Positions 31,840 to 43,814 are shown, numbered from the stretch's first letter. The stretch: DNA of 64,000 bases from Cyanophora paradoxa (GCA_004431415.1 QPMI01000615.1:124001-188000); one strand, 5' to 3'. Notes: generated by a model from the sequence alone, not told the origin. Numbers and translations: made by a program.

Positions 31840-33995
31840 ATGTTCGTCGCCCCAGGAAACGCGCCGCAGCGGTCGCGGGACCGCTGCCCAGCGACATGGC
31901 GCGCGCCGATCGACTCGGGCCACGCACGCGCTGTGGCTGGCCGGCTGCTGGCGGCTCAGTGGCTGGGCGGTAACGCGAGATTAATACGGCCGGGCCGGAT
32001 CGGGCTGCACGCCTCTTCTTCCGCCCCGCCGGCGCGGCGGTTTGAGGTCACCGCGTTCGGCGAGGCGAGCTTTGACGAGCGGGCGCTGAGGCGGTTTCAA
32101 ATCTTCATCCCGAAGCCGCCCGTGGTCGAGGAGCTGGAGGCGGTGGGCGAGCCCGAGGAGGTCCTGCGGCTCGAGGAGGCGCGCGGCGGGCCCTCCGCGC
32201 GCGCCGCCGCCGCCGCCGCCCACGCCGCTGCGGCCGCAGATGTACGAGGAGCAGGAGGAAGCCTTCGAGGACTCTTTCAACGACGGTGAGCGCGCGGAAG
32301 CGGCGGGGCCGCGGCGCCGGTGCCGCCGGGCGGGGCGCCGACGCGGGGCCGGGGGCGCTCGCAGCGGAGGAGATCTCGGAGATGATCCCCATGGAGCTCC
32401 TCCCCGCCGTCCCCAAGTCCGCCTCCGAATTCGCCCTCGCAAACCTCCAGTCCCCGGTCCGCCCGCCCGCCCCGCCGCCCGCCCGCCCGCCCGCCGGCCC
32501 GGGCCGCGCTGGGTGCGGGGGTCGCTGACGGGGGCGGCTGTGGCGCAGTGGTGCTCTCCTTCGTGCTCGGGCTGCTGATCTCCTTCACCAAGAGCAACGC
32601 CCGCATGCCCGACGGCCTCCAGTCCGCCATCAGGCCCGCCCCCGCCCGCCCGCCCCACCCGCCCCGGCCCGCCCCCGGCCCGCCCTCGCCCGGCCGACGC
32701 GGCGCGCAGCACGTACCTGCTGCTCGCTGTCGGCATCAAGGGCGGCATCGCCCTCGCGACCCGCGCCGACGACCTCTCCGCCCTCGCGCGTACCCCTCCC
32801 CCGGCTCCGCCCCCCTCGCCAGCCTCTGAACGGGAGGGCGGGGCAGGCTGTGCCGATGGCGGCGGCGGTGGGCATTGGCGTGGTGAAGGCGCTCTGGTCC
32901 TTCGGCGTCAGCCGCCGCGTCATCGGACTGGACGAGCCCAACGCCTCCTCCATGGTCCCGCACCCCCGCCCGCTCCCCCCCCCCCCCCCCCCCCGCGCTG
33001 AGGGCGCTGCAGGCGACGCACTTCGGCGGGTCGTCGGCGGTGACGTTCTTCCAGGCGCAGGCCTGTGCGCCGGCCCCGCCCCACCCCCCTCCTCCTCCTC
33101 CTCCTCCTCCCCCTCACCTCACGGGGCGGGGCAGACATGGCGCTGAGCGGGGTGCCGACGGAGGGGTACCTGGCGCTGGCGCTGCACATCATCGGGATGC
33201 CGGGCATCATCACGGGCCTCTTCCTCCACGCCGCCCTCTCCGAGGCCGAGGACGGCTCCAAGAAGTGCCCCGAGCCCCTGCCCCGCCGGGGCGGGCCGCA
33301 GGCGATCAGGCCCCCGCAGGAGCGTCGGGGGCGCGGTGGCGGACGTGTTCCGGAGCGGGGCGCTGCTGCTCTCCCTCGGCGGGATCGCCATCGGGGCCCT
33401 CTGGGGCCCCGCCTCCCCCTACTACGCCGCCGTCGAGCCTTTCCTCACCAAGGCCGGCCCCCTGCGCCCCGCTCTTACCCCTCCCTTTCTGCGCTGAGTC
33501 GCGGGGGCAGCCGTTCGACGGGCTCCTCGCGATCTTCCTTCTCAACCTCGGCGTCACCGCCGGCGACCGCTCCCGCGAGTTCTTCGCGGTACCCCCCGCC
33601 CCGCTCTCTCCCCTCGAGGCGTACCCCCCCGACCGGGCCGCAGCTGGGGCCCAAGCTGGTCACCTTCGCGTGCGCGGCCCCGCTCCTCAACGCCGTCCTC
33701 GTGCGTGCCCCCGCGCCCCGCGCCCCTTCGCCGCGCTGAGGCGGGGGCGGAGGGGGTGGTGGTCGCGAAGGAGGTGGGCCTCTCGCTGGGCGGGGCGGCG
33801 ATGTTCGGGGCGCTGGCGGCCGGGGCGTCGTACATCGCGGCGCCGGCGGCGGTGCGGGCGGCGATCCCCGAGGCGAACGCCTCGCTGGGGACGAGCTGCG
33901 CGCTCGCCGTCACCTTCCCCTTCAACGTCATCGTCGGCGTCCCCTTCTGCCTCGCCTTCTCCCAGTGGCTCTACGGCTCCTCCGGCGCCTCCTGA
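31840..33995 (+). CDS. SbtA-like sodium-dependent bicarbonate transporter, putative plastid
   Basis: Membrane transporter of the SbtA family, which imports bicarbonate with sodium in cyanobacterial CO2-concentrating mechanisms. Start ATG 31840; the first exon (107 codons, MFVAPGNAPQRSRDRCPATW) is Arg/Ala/Ser-rich and transit-peptide-like. Then an acidic segment YEEQEEAFEDSFNDG and the transporter: EFALANLQSPVLSFVLGLLI, STYLLLAVGIKGGIALATRA, VPMAAAVGIGVVKALWSFGV, ALQATHFGGSSAVTFFQAQA, YLALALHIIGMPGIITGLFL, LLSLGGIAIGALWGP, FDGLLAIFLLNLGVTAGDRS, LGPKLVTFACAAPLLNAVL, GLSLGGAAMFGALAAGASYI, VTFPFNVIVGVPFCLAFSQW. The start after LQSP, two inverted halves and GASYIAAPAAVRAAIPEANA near the end (SbtA: APPTLRAGIPSANPS) support the family. 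Stop 33993-33995. About nine C-rich introns. Confidence 0.85.
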
Positions 33996-34330
33996 CCGCA
34001 CCCCCACCGGCACCTCCCCATCGAATTCCTGCCCTCGCTTCCAATTCATGTTCTTCTTTCGATCTTTCTGCCCCCGCTCCGCTTTCTTTTTGGGGGCCCC
34101 GGGCCGCTTCGGCTCCGGGGCGGGACTCGAGGGCGCCGGCGCGCGCCCAGGCAGCTAGCCGCGTGTAGAGGTAGGGGCCGGCTAGCGCCCGAATTGGATT
34201 GTTCGTGAGTTCTACAGTCGCTAGTGCTAGGGAGGATCGGACCGGACCCCCACTGGCCCACCCGGCCCTGCGCGGCTCCGGAGGGGCCGCTGCCCGTGTG
34301 TGTACATTGATATGACAGCCTGCACTTCAC

Positions 34331-34362
<32 letters not shown>

Positions 34363-34396
34363 GGAGCGGGGCGGTGACGTGCTCGGTGGCGTTCGG
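33996..34396. other. Convergent intergenic spacer
   Basis: Between the SbtA stop (+) and the stop of AP2 gene A (-). It has a CGG/CGC trinucleotide run at about 34331-34360 and no supported coding exon. Confidence 0.45.
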
Positions 34397-37300
34397 TCAA
34401 CTCGGGCCCCTGCGGCGGTGGGCGAGGAGGCGCTCGATCTCCTCCCGGGCGCCCGCCTCCGCGCACTCGTTCGCCGCCCTCTCCGCCAGCAGCGCCACCT
34501 GCGAGCAAGGCGCCTCAGCGCTAGCCTGTCAGCCAAAATCTAATACTATGATAAATGCTTCTATGAGACAAACTGAAGGGGGCGGTGCGGGGGCGCGGGC
34601 GGGCCTCGTCGTCGAGGGTGTCGAGGACGGCCTCGATCGCGTCCTGCTCGTCGGGCCCCGCCCCCGGCGCCTCCTCCCGCAGCTTCTCCAGCAGCCGCGG
34701 GCGCAGGGCCGAGGCGGGGCGCAGCAGGAGCATGCGCCCCGTGAGCGCCAGCCGCCGCAGCGCGCCGTACCTGCGCCGCCTCGTTCCTCCGTCCATGAAT
34801 CAAACCTAGAGGACTCGGGACTTGGGGCGCACGCGGGGTCGTGGGGCGCGAGGAGGAAGCGGGCGGCGAGCCACTCGAGGGCCACCGGCGCCCGCCACTG
34901 CAGAACCTGCGCCCACGAACGCGGCGGGGTCGGCATGGCCGGCGGGGAAACGAACGAGGCCGCGGCGCACCGACCCGGGGTCGAGGGCGGAGGGGGCGGA
35001 TCCGGAGTCCGGCGCCGATGGGGCTCTCGCCGGCGCCGTCAGCACCGGGTGCAACCGGGGTATGCGCGGATCGGGATGCCGCAGGCCTAGGGGCTCCAGC
35101 TAGCGCTGGGGGCACGGGCTTGAGGCCGTCGCTGCAGCTGGCCATGGGAGGATCTGGAGCAGAGACCGGAGCTGCAGTGTACGCATGCGCGTGCGCATGG
35201 CTTGAGGCGGCCAACTGCATGACGCTGCCCCGGCCTCCGACGCTGTGCGCGTGCTCGCTCGAGCTCGACGCGGCTGAGACGACAGCGCTGTAGCTAGCGA
35301 ATGGTGCACGAGCGCTGCATGGGCCTTGCCCCGACGCGGACCCTGCGCCTGCACCCTCCACGGGGCGGGGGCCGGGCCATGCCGGCGCCTGCACCGGCCC
35401 TGTGGCACCCGCGATCGTCTTGTGCTTCTTTAATGGGCGCAGTTGCGAGTCGTCCGCTGGAAGCTCGAGCTCTGCAGCAGCTCCGATCTACATATAGCTC
35501 TCTCAATCAGTAGGGAATTCGATGTTTGGGCAGCCTTGCAAAAGAAATTCGAATTCGGTTTTACCCCGAGCTCATCCGCAACGAACTCGACAGTACGCTT
35601 CACTGCCGCCGCATGGTCCTTGCCCCAGGCGGGGTCGTTGTCGCCCACCGGCGGCCGCTGCTCCTCGGGCCCAGCGAAGAGCTTGCGGTACCACCCCTCC
35701 GACGCGTACTCTGGAGGGGACCGGAGCTTGCATTAGAAACTTGAGACCAATACTCACTTCAACTTGGGCATTGAATTTAATTTATCTATATTATTGATAT
35801 TTCTCAGGGGCGCTAGATCCGCGCCAGCTACTTCGAATACCACGTGCACAGGCTCGGTGCCGCAAGCGCACCCTCGATAGGAAAGTGGATCTCCATCCCG
35901 TAGCGGCTCTCGCCATCGGGGCCGAACCACGCCACGCGGCAGCGATCGACAAACCGCAGCGCCTCGTCCACCGACGCGAGCGGTGGAGAGACGACCTGCA
36001 GCGTCGCGATCGAAACTTCACTGTGTGCATATGCATTTGCACGCAGCCGAGTTAAAGCTTTGCACCTTCTCGCTCTCGAGGAAGAAGGCAGCATAGTAGC
36101 CGCCATCGAGCTTGAACACGTCCTCCACGATCATCTGCACGCAGAAGTGACGTCAGCAAGCTTCAAACTCGCTTCGATTCCAATTCATGCTCCGGGATCC
36201 CCGATTGCAAGAAATTTCGGATGTCCACCTGGCCGCGCTTGTGCAGCTCTCGCCAGCGTTTTTTGGTGCACGTGGCCGCTGCGCATGGAATTAACCGTAT
36301 AAAATCAAAACCTTTTTTGGACATTATTCCCTCGTCTCTCGCTTCGTCAAGAGCTTGCTGCAAGCACACTAATTTATAATATTTACACGCACTCTCCTTG
36401 CATTCGCCATCAGTGGACGCCGACTCGTCAACATCGTCGTCGCTGCCGTCGCAATCGTCGGCAGTTGCAGCGCTCGCCTCAGAGGGCTCGGGGAAAGAAG
36501 AGCGCTTCGGTCGACGTCCGTTGTACCGCCGCTTCAGTTTCACATACGGGTATGCATGATCAGTCGATCTGGAACATTAATAAATAGAACAGAGGGCGGG
36601 TGTACCTTCGGGGTGCGGGTGAGGCCGAGCTTCGCAAGGAATTCGCGCACACGTCTGGCGGCCTCGTACTTGTCCGTGCCGTTGGGCACTTTCAGCTTCC
36701 CGCGCTGCAGCTCTTGGAAGAATTGCTCCTTCACGTAGTCTGCTCGGAGAAGTGATCACGACCCGGTGCAATCGCCTGGAGTGCAGTCGACTGCAACGTT
36801 TGTAAGTCGCACCTCTTTTTGGAAACGTCAAGGCGCGTTCCGTCAGCCTCCCCTCGACGCCCTGGGCCTTGTCGAGCCACATGCACACGATTATGAAGCG
36901 ATCGCGATGCCGGGAGGCCTCCTGCTTGAGAAGTTCGAAGGTCATCATCGGCATCCGCAAGAGATCCAGGCGCGAGAGACTCAAAAATGAGACAACCTGG
37001 AGCGTGGAAGATACTCCTGGCACCCCGAACTGCATACCTCGCCATGGAAAGTAGCCTGGAAATCCTTGCGCCTTTCGCCGGAGACCTTTGAAGTCTTGTA
37101 CATCGACTGTCTCGCAGCAGAAAATTAAATTTGCGACTAAGTATACATGCGCATGCATATGCACGTTAACGTTGTCAACATGCAAGTTATATATATGCAT
37201 GCCAGCATCTGGCTTAAATTTATCGATATCGATATATATCATAGATCATGATCATCTTTGATTAATTTACTTTATCATAAATTTTTAAATGATCAGGCCC

Positions 37301-38132
37301 TGAGGTACCGGTACCGGTACTGGTGCCGTCGGCCGTACACGGATACGTATGATCATGATCATGAGCTGCAGCCTTTGCCAGCAGCTGATTGCAATTGCTG
37401 CTGACGCCTTCTCCGTGTTTCAATTCGCGATCGCGCGGCTCCGCATCCTGCGCACCGTTAGAGAGATCGAATTTGAAACCTTTATTAAATTTCGAGAATT
37501 GCAAGCAAAGAAACAGCAAATCTCAAGGCAGCTGTAGAATGGTGAGTTCGATGCTCACCTTGCGCGTTAGGCTGCGCATGCGCCTTGCTCGCTTCGGAAT
37601 GGCCATGGCCCCGCGATCCCTGAGGAAGCGCCGGACGGCGTCGCGCTGCTCCTCCAGCGAGCCGGCTCCTGCCACGTACTCCGCCAGCTTCCCCTCCCGC
37701 AGGTCCACGAAGAACGTCTCGTTGGCGTAATCTGCGGGACGATCGATATATATTAATATCAGGATCCCGTCTGTCCGAGAACATCACGCAAAATTACTAT
37801 TTTCAAGTTCAACAGCTGCCGTGCGCACCCTCACGAGGGAAGTTCAGCTGTGAATCAGGAACACGCTGCTTCATGGGCCAATCAGAGCGCTCGTCCAGCC
37901 ACTGGCAGGTAATGATTACTCGGTCTCGTGTCCGGACTGCCTCCTGATCACGAGAGAAATTAAAATATTATTGATAAGAACAGGTTCTAGATATGGATCG
38001 GAACATGTTGGAACCATCCGTGTTTGTAGATTAGGACACGAGAAGACACGATTGCGCCACTTAAATTCCCCAGAAAATTTTACTTCGGTTTTCAGCCGAA
38101 CTTGGTAGACACCGTTAGAGCTCGAGCATGGA
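34397..38132 (-). CDS. AP2 gene A: three AP2-like domains with unknown modules
   Basis: Probable DNA-binding protein. Exons, right to left: AP2-like 1 (GVYQVRLKTEVKFSGEFKWR near 38090; AVRTRDRVIITCQWLDERSD to DSQLNFPRE near 37850); module ETFFVDLREGKLAEYVAG...RRFLRDRG (37.7 kb); AP2-like 2 (GFPGYFPWRG near 37060; EASRHRDRFIIVCMWLDKAQ ...LTFPK near 36870); module EQFFQELQRGKLKV...REFLAKLG (36.7 kb); acidic stretch; KKRWRELHKRGQVDIRNFLQ (36.2 kb); AP2-like 3 (DVFKLDGGYYAAFFLESEKV near 36100; ASVDEALRFVDRCRVAWFGP ...MEIHFPI near 35920); SEGWYRKLFAGPEEQRPPVG ...VEFVADELG (35.6 kb); an Ala-rich linker; and a last domain LQWRAPVALEWLAARFLLAP, RRLALTGRMLLLRPA, ending EEIERLLAHRRRGPS at 34397. No start codon is visible upstream of AP2-like 1, so this may be the continuation of gene B. 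Confidence 0.65.
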
Positions 38133-38259
38133 GGTGGGAGCGAAGAAACAGAACTAGTGATGCTTGAGAGTCCTGATTTCGCGGGTTTCTGGTTGTGGAT
38201 TGACGAGGTGAAGTGAGTGATTGATCATGAAGAGATTTGCTGATAAGGAATATTTATTG

Positions 38260-38403
38260 TCAGAGCACCGGTGCAGGGAAAAGTTCGTCCGCGACAAACG
38301 CGACAGTACGCCTCACGGCCTCCGTGTGCACACGCTCGTGACCAGTTGCAGCCAGCTTGCTCGGATCGCGGTTGCCCACCGGCGGCCGCTGCTCCTCGGG
38401 CCC
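38260..38403 (-). pseudogene. 3' fragment of AP2 gene B, cut off by the transposon
   Basis: Encodes PEEQRPPVGNRDPSKLAATG to RRTVAFVADELFPAPVL, then stop 38260-38262. This is the second half of the SEGWYRKLFAGPEEQRPPVG module found whole in genes A and C. The first half lies 5.5 kb away at 43886 onwards. Removing 38404-43885 and one CCC copy joins the halves in frame. A GTGCTC donor just before the stop and a CAACCAG acceptor about 70 nt on, both phase 0, could instead splice it into gene A. Confidence 0.75.
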
Positions 38404-38474
38404 CACAGGTGGAAGGGGGGGTCCGTTCTGGCGGACGGAACGGAGAGCAGAAAAAGTTTTCTGCCTCTGTTCCG
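38404..38474 (+). repeat. Left terminal inverted repeat
   Basis: Starts CACAGGTGGAAGGGGGGG and ends CTCTGTTCCG. It matches the reverse complement of 43815-43885 except for two adjacent bases (AA against TC) near position 50 of the repeat. Confidence 0.9.
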
Positions 38475-38714
38475 GCTGTCGGAACGGCCGATTCCGCTTT
38501 CTGACACATGAGCACATCTGCCATAATTTTGTCATCATTCGCCAGAATTCGTGTCGGAACCAAAATTCCGCCGCAGAAACGCTGCAAAAATGTGTTCTAC
38601 CACGTCAGAACCGCGGCGGAATCCGAACGGTTCTGACACTTGTTCGGCCCTGCCCCGCCCCCCCCGCCGCCCCGCCCGCCGCCGCGGCCGGGCCCTGCGC
38701 TCAGCTGCATATAT

Positions 38715-39055
38715 ATGTACGTGAATATTTACAGCGTCAGCTAGCTACTGCTAGCTGGCTAGCTACTGCTGACTGGCTAGCTAGCTACTGCTAGCTGGCT
38801 AGCTAGCACTAGCAGCTGCTGTGCTAGCAGCTGGGCGGGGCGGGGCGGGGCGGGGCGGGGCGGGGCGGGGCAACCGCGGGGCGGGGCGGGCGGGGCGGGG
38901 CGGGGCGGGGCGGGGCGGGGCGGGGCGGGGCGGCCGCGGGCGGGGCGGGGCGGGGCGGCCGCGGGGCGGGCGGGCGGGGCAGCCGCGGGGCGGGCAGCCG
39001 CGGGGCGGGGCGGCCGCGGGGCGGGGCGGCCCGCCCCGGGGAGCAGGCCGGCGCC
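38715..39055. repeat. CTAGCTGG-type repeats followed by G-rich GGGGC arrays
   Basis: From about 38738 the sequence repeats CTAGCTACTGCTAGCTGG-like words. From 38834 to about 39045 it becomes GGGGC units broken by GCCGCGGG, on the + strand. Several runs satisfy the four-G-tract pattern for quadruplex formation. Inside the transposon; non-coding. Confidence 0.85.
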
Positions 39056-39160
39056 TGATTGTGCCTGATGGTGGAGTGAGCCTCAGCAAAAACAATCTCA
39101 GGGGCGCGCGCGCGCGCAAGGAATCTATAGATCTATCTAGACAGCACAGCCTTGCACTGG

Positions 39161-39700
39161 CAGCGGCACCTGAGAGACGCCGCCAGGGCTGGGGCCCCGC
39201 TGTCTAGCTCTCGAGGGCGTCGGGCAGGAGAGAGACTCGCGAACCTTGCTTGCAGGTGCGAACTTGGCCTCTGACCGTCGCCGACGCTCCCCAGCTCAAG
39301 ACGTCTGCGCTCGATCGGGTCAGCTCTATTGCATAGAAATAATATATATAGGGCGGCTAGAAGACAGCGGGACAAGGCACCAGCGGCGGCACCTGAGGGC
39401 CGTCGCCGGGGCTGCAGCCCCGCCATCTAGCTCTAGCGGGCGTCACTTGGCGTCTAGCTTTAGAGGGGAGGGGGAGGGCGCTGAAGGGCTGCGAGGCGCG
39501 CACCAAGCGAAGGGAGGGCCGCCGCAGCTTCACGGCCGCCTCCGCCGCGCAGGCGCCGTGATTCGGGGCTCCTGCGCTCCCCCCGTCGCGCGGCGCGCGG
39601 CGCTGAAGGGCGGCGAGGCGCGCACCAAGCGGGCAAAGGGCCGCCGTCGCTTCTCGGACGCTTTCGCCGTGCAGGCTCCGCGATCCGGACATCCTGCGCA
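39161..39700. repeat. Two diverged direct duplications inside the transposon
   Basis: A roughly 60-bp stretch (CAGCGGCACCTGAGAGACGC at 39161) recurs in altered form at about 39380. A roughly 110-bp stretch (GGCGCTGAAGGGCTGCGAGG near 39478) recurs at about 39599 (GGCGCTGAAGGGCGGCGAGG). No coding potential is supported. Confidence 0.65.
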
Positions 39701-41599
39701 CGCCGCAAGTCAGCTAAGGCGGGGAGAGCAGCGGTGGCAGCATGAGAGGGCGGGCTTGAGCGAGGAGTGCGCACCGGTGAAGTAGATCGTGAACGTGAGG
39801 CGACGAGCCGCAGCTTCGAGAGACGAGTTAGTACTGAATTGGGCAGCCAGTAGCCCAGCGCTCGGGCTGCGAGAGGTCGAGGCAAAGCGCGGGGCGTAGC
39901 GCCGAGGAGCGAGAAGCTCATAGCAAGCATGAAGAGCGCCGCGGCTGCTTCCGGGCCGCCTTCACCTGACGAGAAGCCGAGAAGTCTGACGAGCAGCCAA
40001 GCGCAAGTCAGCCGGCACAACGATCCAGGCGCAGCGAAGCTCCAGATCGATGCTTTGACGTTGCAGAAGCGCAACTAGCGTGTTAAAACAACTCTGGGCG
40101 CACTGCTTCAGGCCTTAGTGTGGAAGAGCCAAGTGCGTAGGATCTTCTGCTGGCTTCCCCGGAGAACAGAACTGGTGCGCAGAACGTGAATGAGAGCTCT
40201 CATGCGTACTCTAGACGGAAGGTCTTGCGGCACCGAGGCGTGCGAACCTGGAGGTCGGTGACCTCGCGGAAACAGCGCCGATCGGAGCGCCCGCCATGCC
40301 AACGAGTTGTCTCTACGCTCTAGAGGCCGCGGATAGCCGCTGATTAGCGCGCGGCGCGCTGGCTCGCTCGCTCGCAGGTGGCAGTTTGCTGCTTCAGTCT
40401 TGTACCCCCCAGGGTCCCCATACCCCTGGCCAGCGGTCCGCAGCGGAAAGCACCCCAGTACTGTACTAGTCTCGCGCTGCCGCGCTGCCGCAGCGTGCTG
40501 CCGCACTGCCGCAGCGTGCTGCCGCGCGCGCCGCGGCGCCGGCCCGGCCGAGGCGACTTTAGCTGCTGGGCTTCCCCGAGGCTCTAGCCGCGTGCAGTCG
40601 CATGTTTTCCTTCTTTAGGACGTATGTGCGCCCTCAGGACGCGCCCCGCTCAGAGCTCCACCCGCGGCACGCGGCGAAGTACGCCTAGGTGCCCTCCGGT
40701 TATCACGGCGTACCGCCGCGGCGGTCGGGCCGCAGGCCTTTCTCAGGCCTCAGACGGAAGGTAAACCCGCACTAGCACCGGTTTTTCACTCAAGCGTAGT
40801 GGGCCGGGCCCGCGCGCGCGCGCGGGAGGCCTGCGGCTCGAGCATGCCCCGCCTGGCTCATGATCAAAGACGCAGTACTCCCAGCGACTTCCCGCTTTGG
40901 GATCAAGATGTACGTGGTCTAAATACTTCATTTGTATTCAAATACCAAGCTTCGCCGAACGTTCCGGACAATGAGCAGCGCTGATCGATGTTGAAGTAGA
41001 ATTGATGATGAACTTAGAGAAGTCAGGTCTAGTACTTTGGTCTAAAGACTCATGATAACGTGCATCGTCCGGAACGTTCGCGCTCGCCGCGAAAATCGGT
41101 GCACACACTCTTAAGATATAATTCTTTAATAATCTCACTCATTATATCGAAATGAAGCTCTGCTGGCTCGCTCTGTCGTCGCGATCGATCGGCGTGACCA
41201 TGAACCAAGGGGCCCCGGCGAAGGCGCGGCACCCAGGCGCGCGGCACAGGCTCTGCTGGGGTCGGGAAAGCGACAAACGAAAGCTATTTGAGTGCTTCAA
41301 ATGCTATACAAGGCAGCAGGCGCCGGTCGGGCCGGGCCGGCAGGGGTGGGGCCCCTCAAACGCCCGCCCCCTGCCACCCGCCCCTGCCGCCCCTGCGCCG
41401 GCGCCCCGCGAGCCGACGGCTGCCCGCGCGCCGGCGCCCCGCGAGCCGATGGCTGCCCGCCGGCGAGCCCGCCCGCCCGGAGCCGGCGAGCCCGCCGAGC
41501 TCCCCCCCTGTCCGGCGAGCCGCGCCACCGCCCGACGCGCCCCGCCGGGCCGGCCTCTGCCGCGCCGGTCCCCGTCCGGCGAGCCGGCGCCGCGCCGCT

Positions 41600-42815
41600 G
41601 CCCGCCGAGCCTCCGCCCGTCCAATGAGCCACGCCGCCGCCCGCCGCGCCCCCGCCGGGCCCGTGCGGCGGGTCGCGCCGCCGCCCGCTGCGCACCCGCC
41701 GCGCACCCGCCGGGCCCGTCCGGCGAGCCGCGCCGCCGCCCGCCGCGCCTCCGCCCGCCCGACGAGCCGCGCCGCCGCCCGCCGCGCCCCTGCCGGGCCC
41801 CGCCCGACGAGCCGCGCCGCCGCCCGCCGCGCCCCTGCCGGGCCCGCCCGACGAGCCGCGCTGCTGCCCGCCGCGCCTCCGCCCCGCCCGCGGGCCGACG
41901 AGCCACGCCGCCGCCCGCCGCGCCCCGCCGGGCCCCGTCCGGCGAGCCGCGCCGTCGCCCGCCGCGCCCCTGCCGGGCCCGCCCGACGAGCCGCGCCGCC
42001 GCCCGCCGCGCCCCCGCCGGGCCCCGTCCGGCGAGCCGCGCCGCCGCCCGCCGCGCCCCCGCCGGGCCCCGTCCGGCGAGCCGCGCCGCCGCCCGCCGCG
42101 CCCCTGCCGGGCCCGTCCGGCGAGCCGCGCCGCCGCCGCGCGCCCCCGCCGGGCCCGTCCGGCGAGCCGCGCCGCCGCCCGCCGCGCCCCCGCCGGGCCC
42201 CGTCCGGCGAGCCGCGCCGCCGCCCGCCGCGCCCCCGCCGGGCCCGTCCGGCGAGCCGCGCCGCCGCCCGCCGCGCCCCCGTCGGGCCCCGTCCGGCGAG
42301 CCGCGCCGCCGCCCACCGCGCCCCGCCGGGCCCCGTCCGGCGAGCCGCGCCGCCGCCGCCGCGCCCCCGCCGGGCCCCGTCCGGCGAGCCGCGCCGCCGC
42401 CCGCCGCGCCTCCGCCCCGCCCGACGAGCCGCGCCGCCGCCCGCCGCGCCCCCGTCGGGCCCCGTCTAATCAGCCGCGCCGCCGCCCGCCGCGCACCCGC
42501 CGGGCCCGTCCAGTGAGCAACGCCGCCGCCCGCCGCGCCTCCGCCCCGCCCGACGAGAAGCGCCGCCGCCCGCCGCGCCCCGCCGGGCCCCGTCCGGCGA
42601 GCCGCGCCGCCGCCCGCCGCGCCTCCGCCCCGCCCGACGAGCCGCGCCGCCGCCCGCCGCGCCCCGTCGGGCCCCGTCTAATCAGCCGCGCCGCCGCCCG
42701 CCGCGCACCCGCCGGGCCCGTCCAGTGAGCAACGCCGCCGCCCGCCGCGCCTCCGCCCCGCCCGACGAGAAGCGCCGCCGCCCGCCGCGCCCCCGCCGGG
42801 CCCCGAAGGCCGAGG
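41600..42815. repeat. GC-rich minisatellite, about 45-bp unit
   Basis: Around 25 variable units with core CGCCGCCCGCCGCGCCCC and joining parts GCCGGGCCCGTCCGGCGAG or CGCCCGACGAGCC. A longer block (starting GGGCCCCGTCTAATCAGC near 42453) is repeated about 207 bp on, near 42660, so the array also has higher-order structure. Frames stay open for hundreds of codons (EPRRRPPRP, RAPSG) because stop codons need A/T, so openness is not evidence of a protein. Located in the right half of the transposon. Confidence 0.9.
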
Positions 42816-43814
42816 GCGGAGGACGGAGGGCGGGGGAGGAGGTTCTTCCGCCTTATCGGCGATCTGAAAAGGGCGCGTAAGCTGTGGGCGGGGCGCGGCG
42901 GGTGAAGGGAAGCACACGCGCTCGCCTCGCGGTCGACGAGGTGGACGAGGTGCACGTGGACGACGCCGGCGCGGCGGGGAGCTCTCGGCGGGGCGCACGC
43001 GTTCCCGGCAGCGACGAGGCGTCTACCGCGACACGATGCGAGGCGGCCGCAGGTGACGCGCCCGCCAGCCTCGGCCTCGCCGCCGCCCGGCCTGAGGCGA
43101 ACGACTTGCTAGCTTGCTGCTGGGGCTGAGCATCGGTGTCCGGTCCGACTTCTTGGCCAGTTCAGGGGGAAGAGGGGGGGAAGATCCCGCCCCCGTACGT
43201 GTGCTCGCCAACCATCCTGCAGCATGCACGAGAGCACATCGTCTCGCGTCGCACCTTAGCATAGACAGCGCGCAAACCTCCAGCATCATCATTTGGAGCC
43301 AGCTTGTGCCCCCGGGCGACGCCTGCGAGCGGCGCGGGATCACCCTTGCTCGTGGCGCAAGAACGCAGGCCAGTGCACGCGGAACCATCGCGGATCGCTC
43401 ATAGCTAACGTTTGGAGCGCAGAAGACCGCCGCACCCAGCCGGCAGGTCGCGGCCTGTCGGTTCTAGGTCGAGCGCGGTGCTAGGGGCTCGCAGCTTCAG
43501 CCTATGTACGTCCAGTATGTGCTCACAAGTACAATGAGTGGTTCCGGAACGTTTGGCGTCGTGTGCCGAGCGCAGATCGCTTAGCTATGGCCCTGCAGCC
43601 CTGCATCCCTCATCTAGATCTGCCCGAACTCCCCGGGTCCTAGCGCGCGGTTCCGGCGGGCAGTTCTGGCGGAGCGAACCGCACTCTTCGGACGCTCTTC
43701 CGTCCTGGCACGTCAGAACCTAGATCTCGGATGCCCCGGAACAGAAGATTCGGGCACTTAGCTGTGATCTGCCCTAATCGATTTCGGACTGTCCGAAGTT
43801 TTCGTTCTGCACGT
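42816..43814. other. Right subterminal part of the transposon
   Basis: About 1 kb of mixed sequence with GTTCCGGAAC (43541), GGTTCCGGCGGG (43649), CACGTCAGAACC (43709) and CACGTCGGAACA (43810). No supported gene. Confidence 0.5.

Noticed and set aside
31460-31927. 155-residue minus frame with a hydrophobic stretch as a membrane protein
   Set aside because: No conserved pattern, no intron logic, and it spans the direct repeats upstream of SbtA.
41152-42516. 454-residue open frame rich in RRPPRP
   Set aside because: Every frame is open in this minisatellite because stop codons need A/T. No start context, introns or homology.
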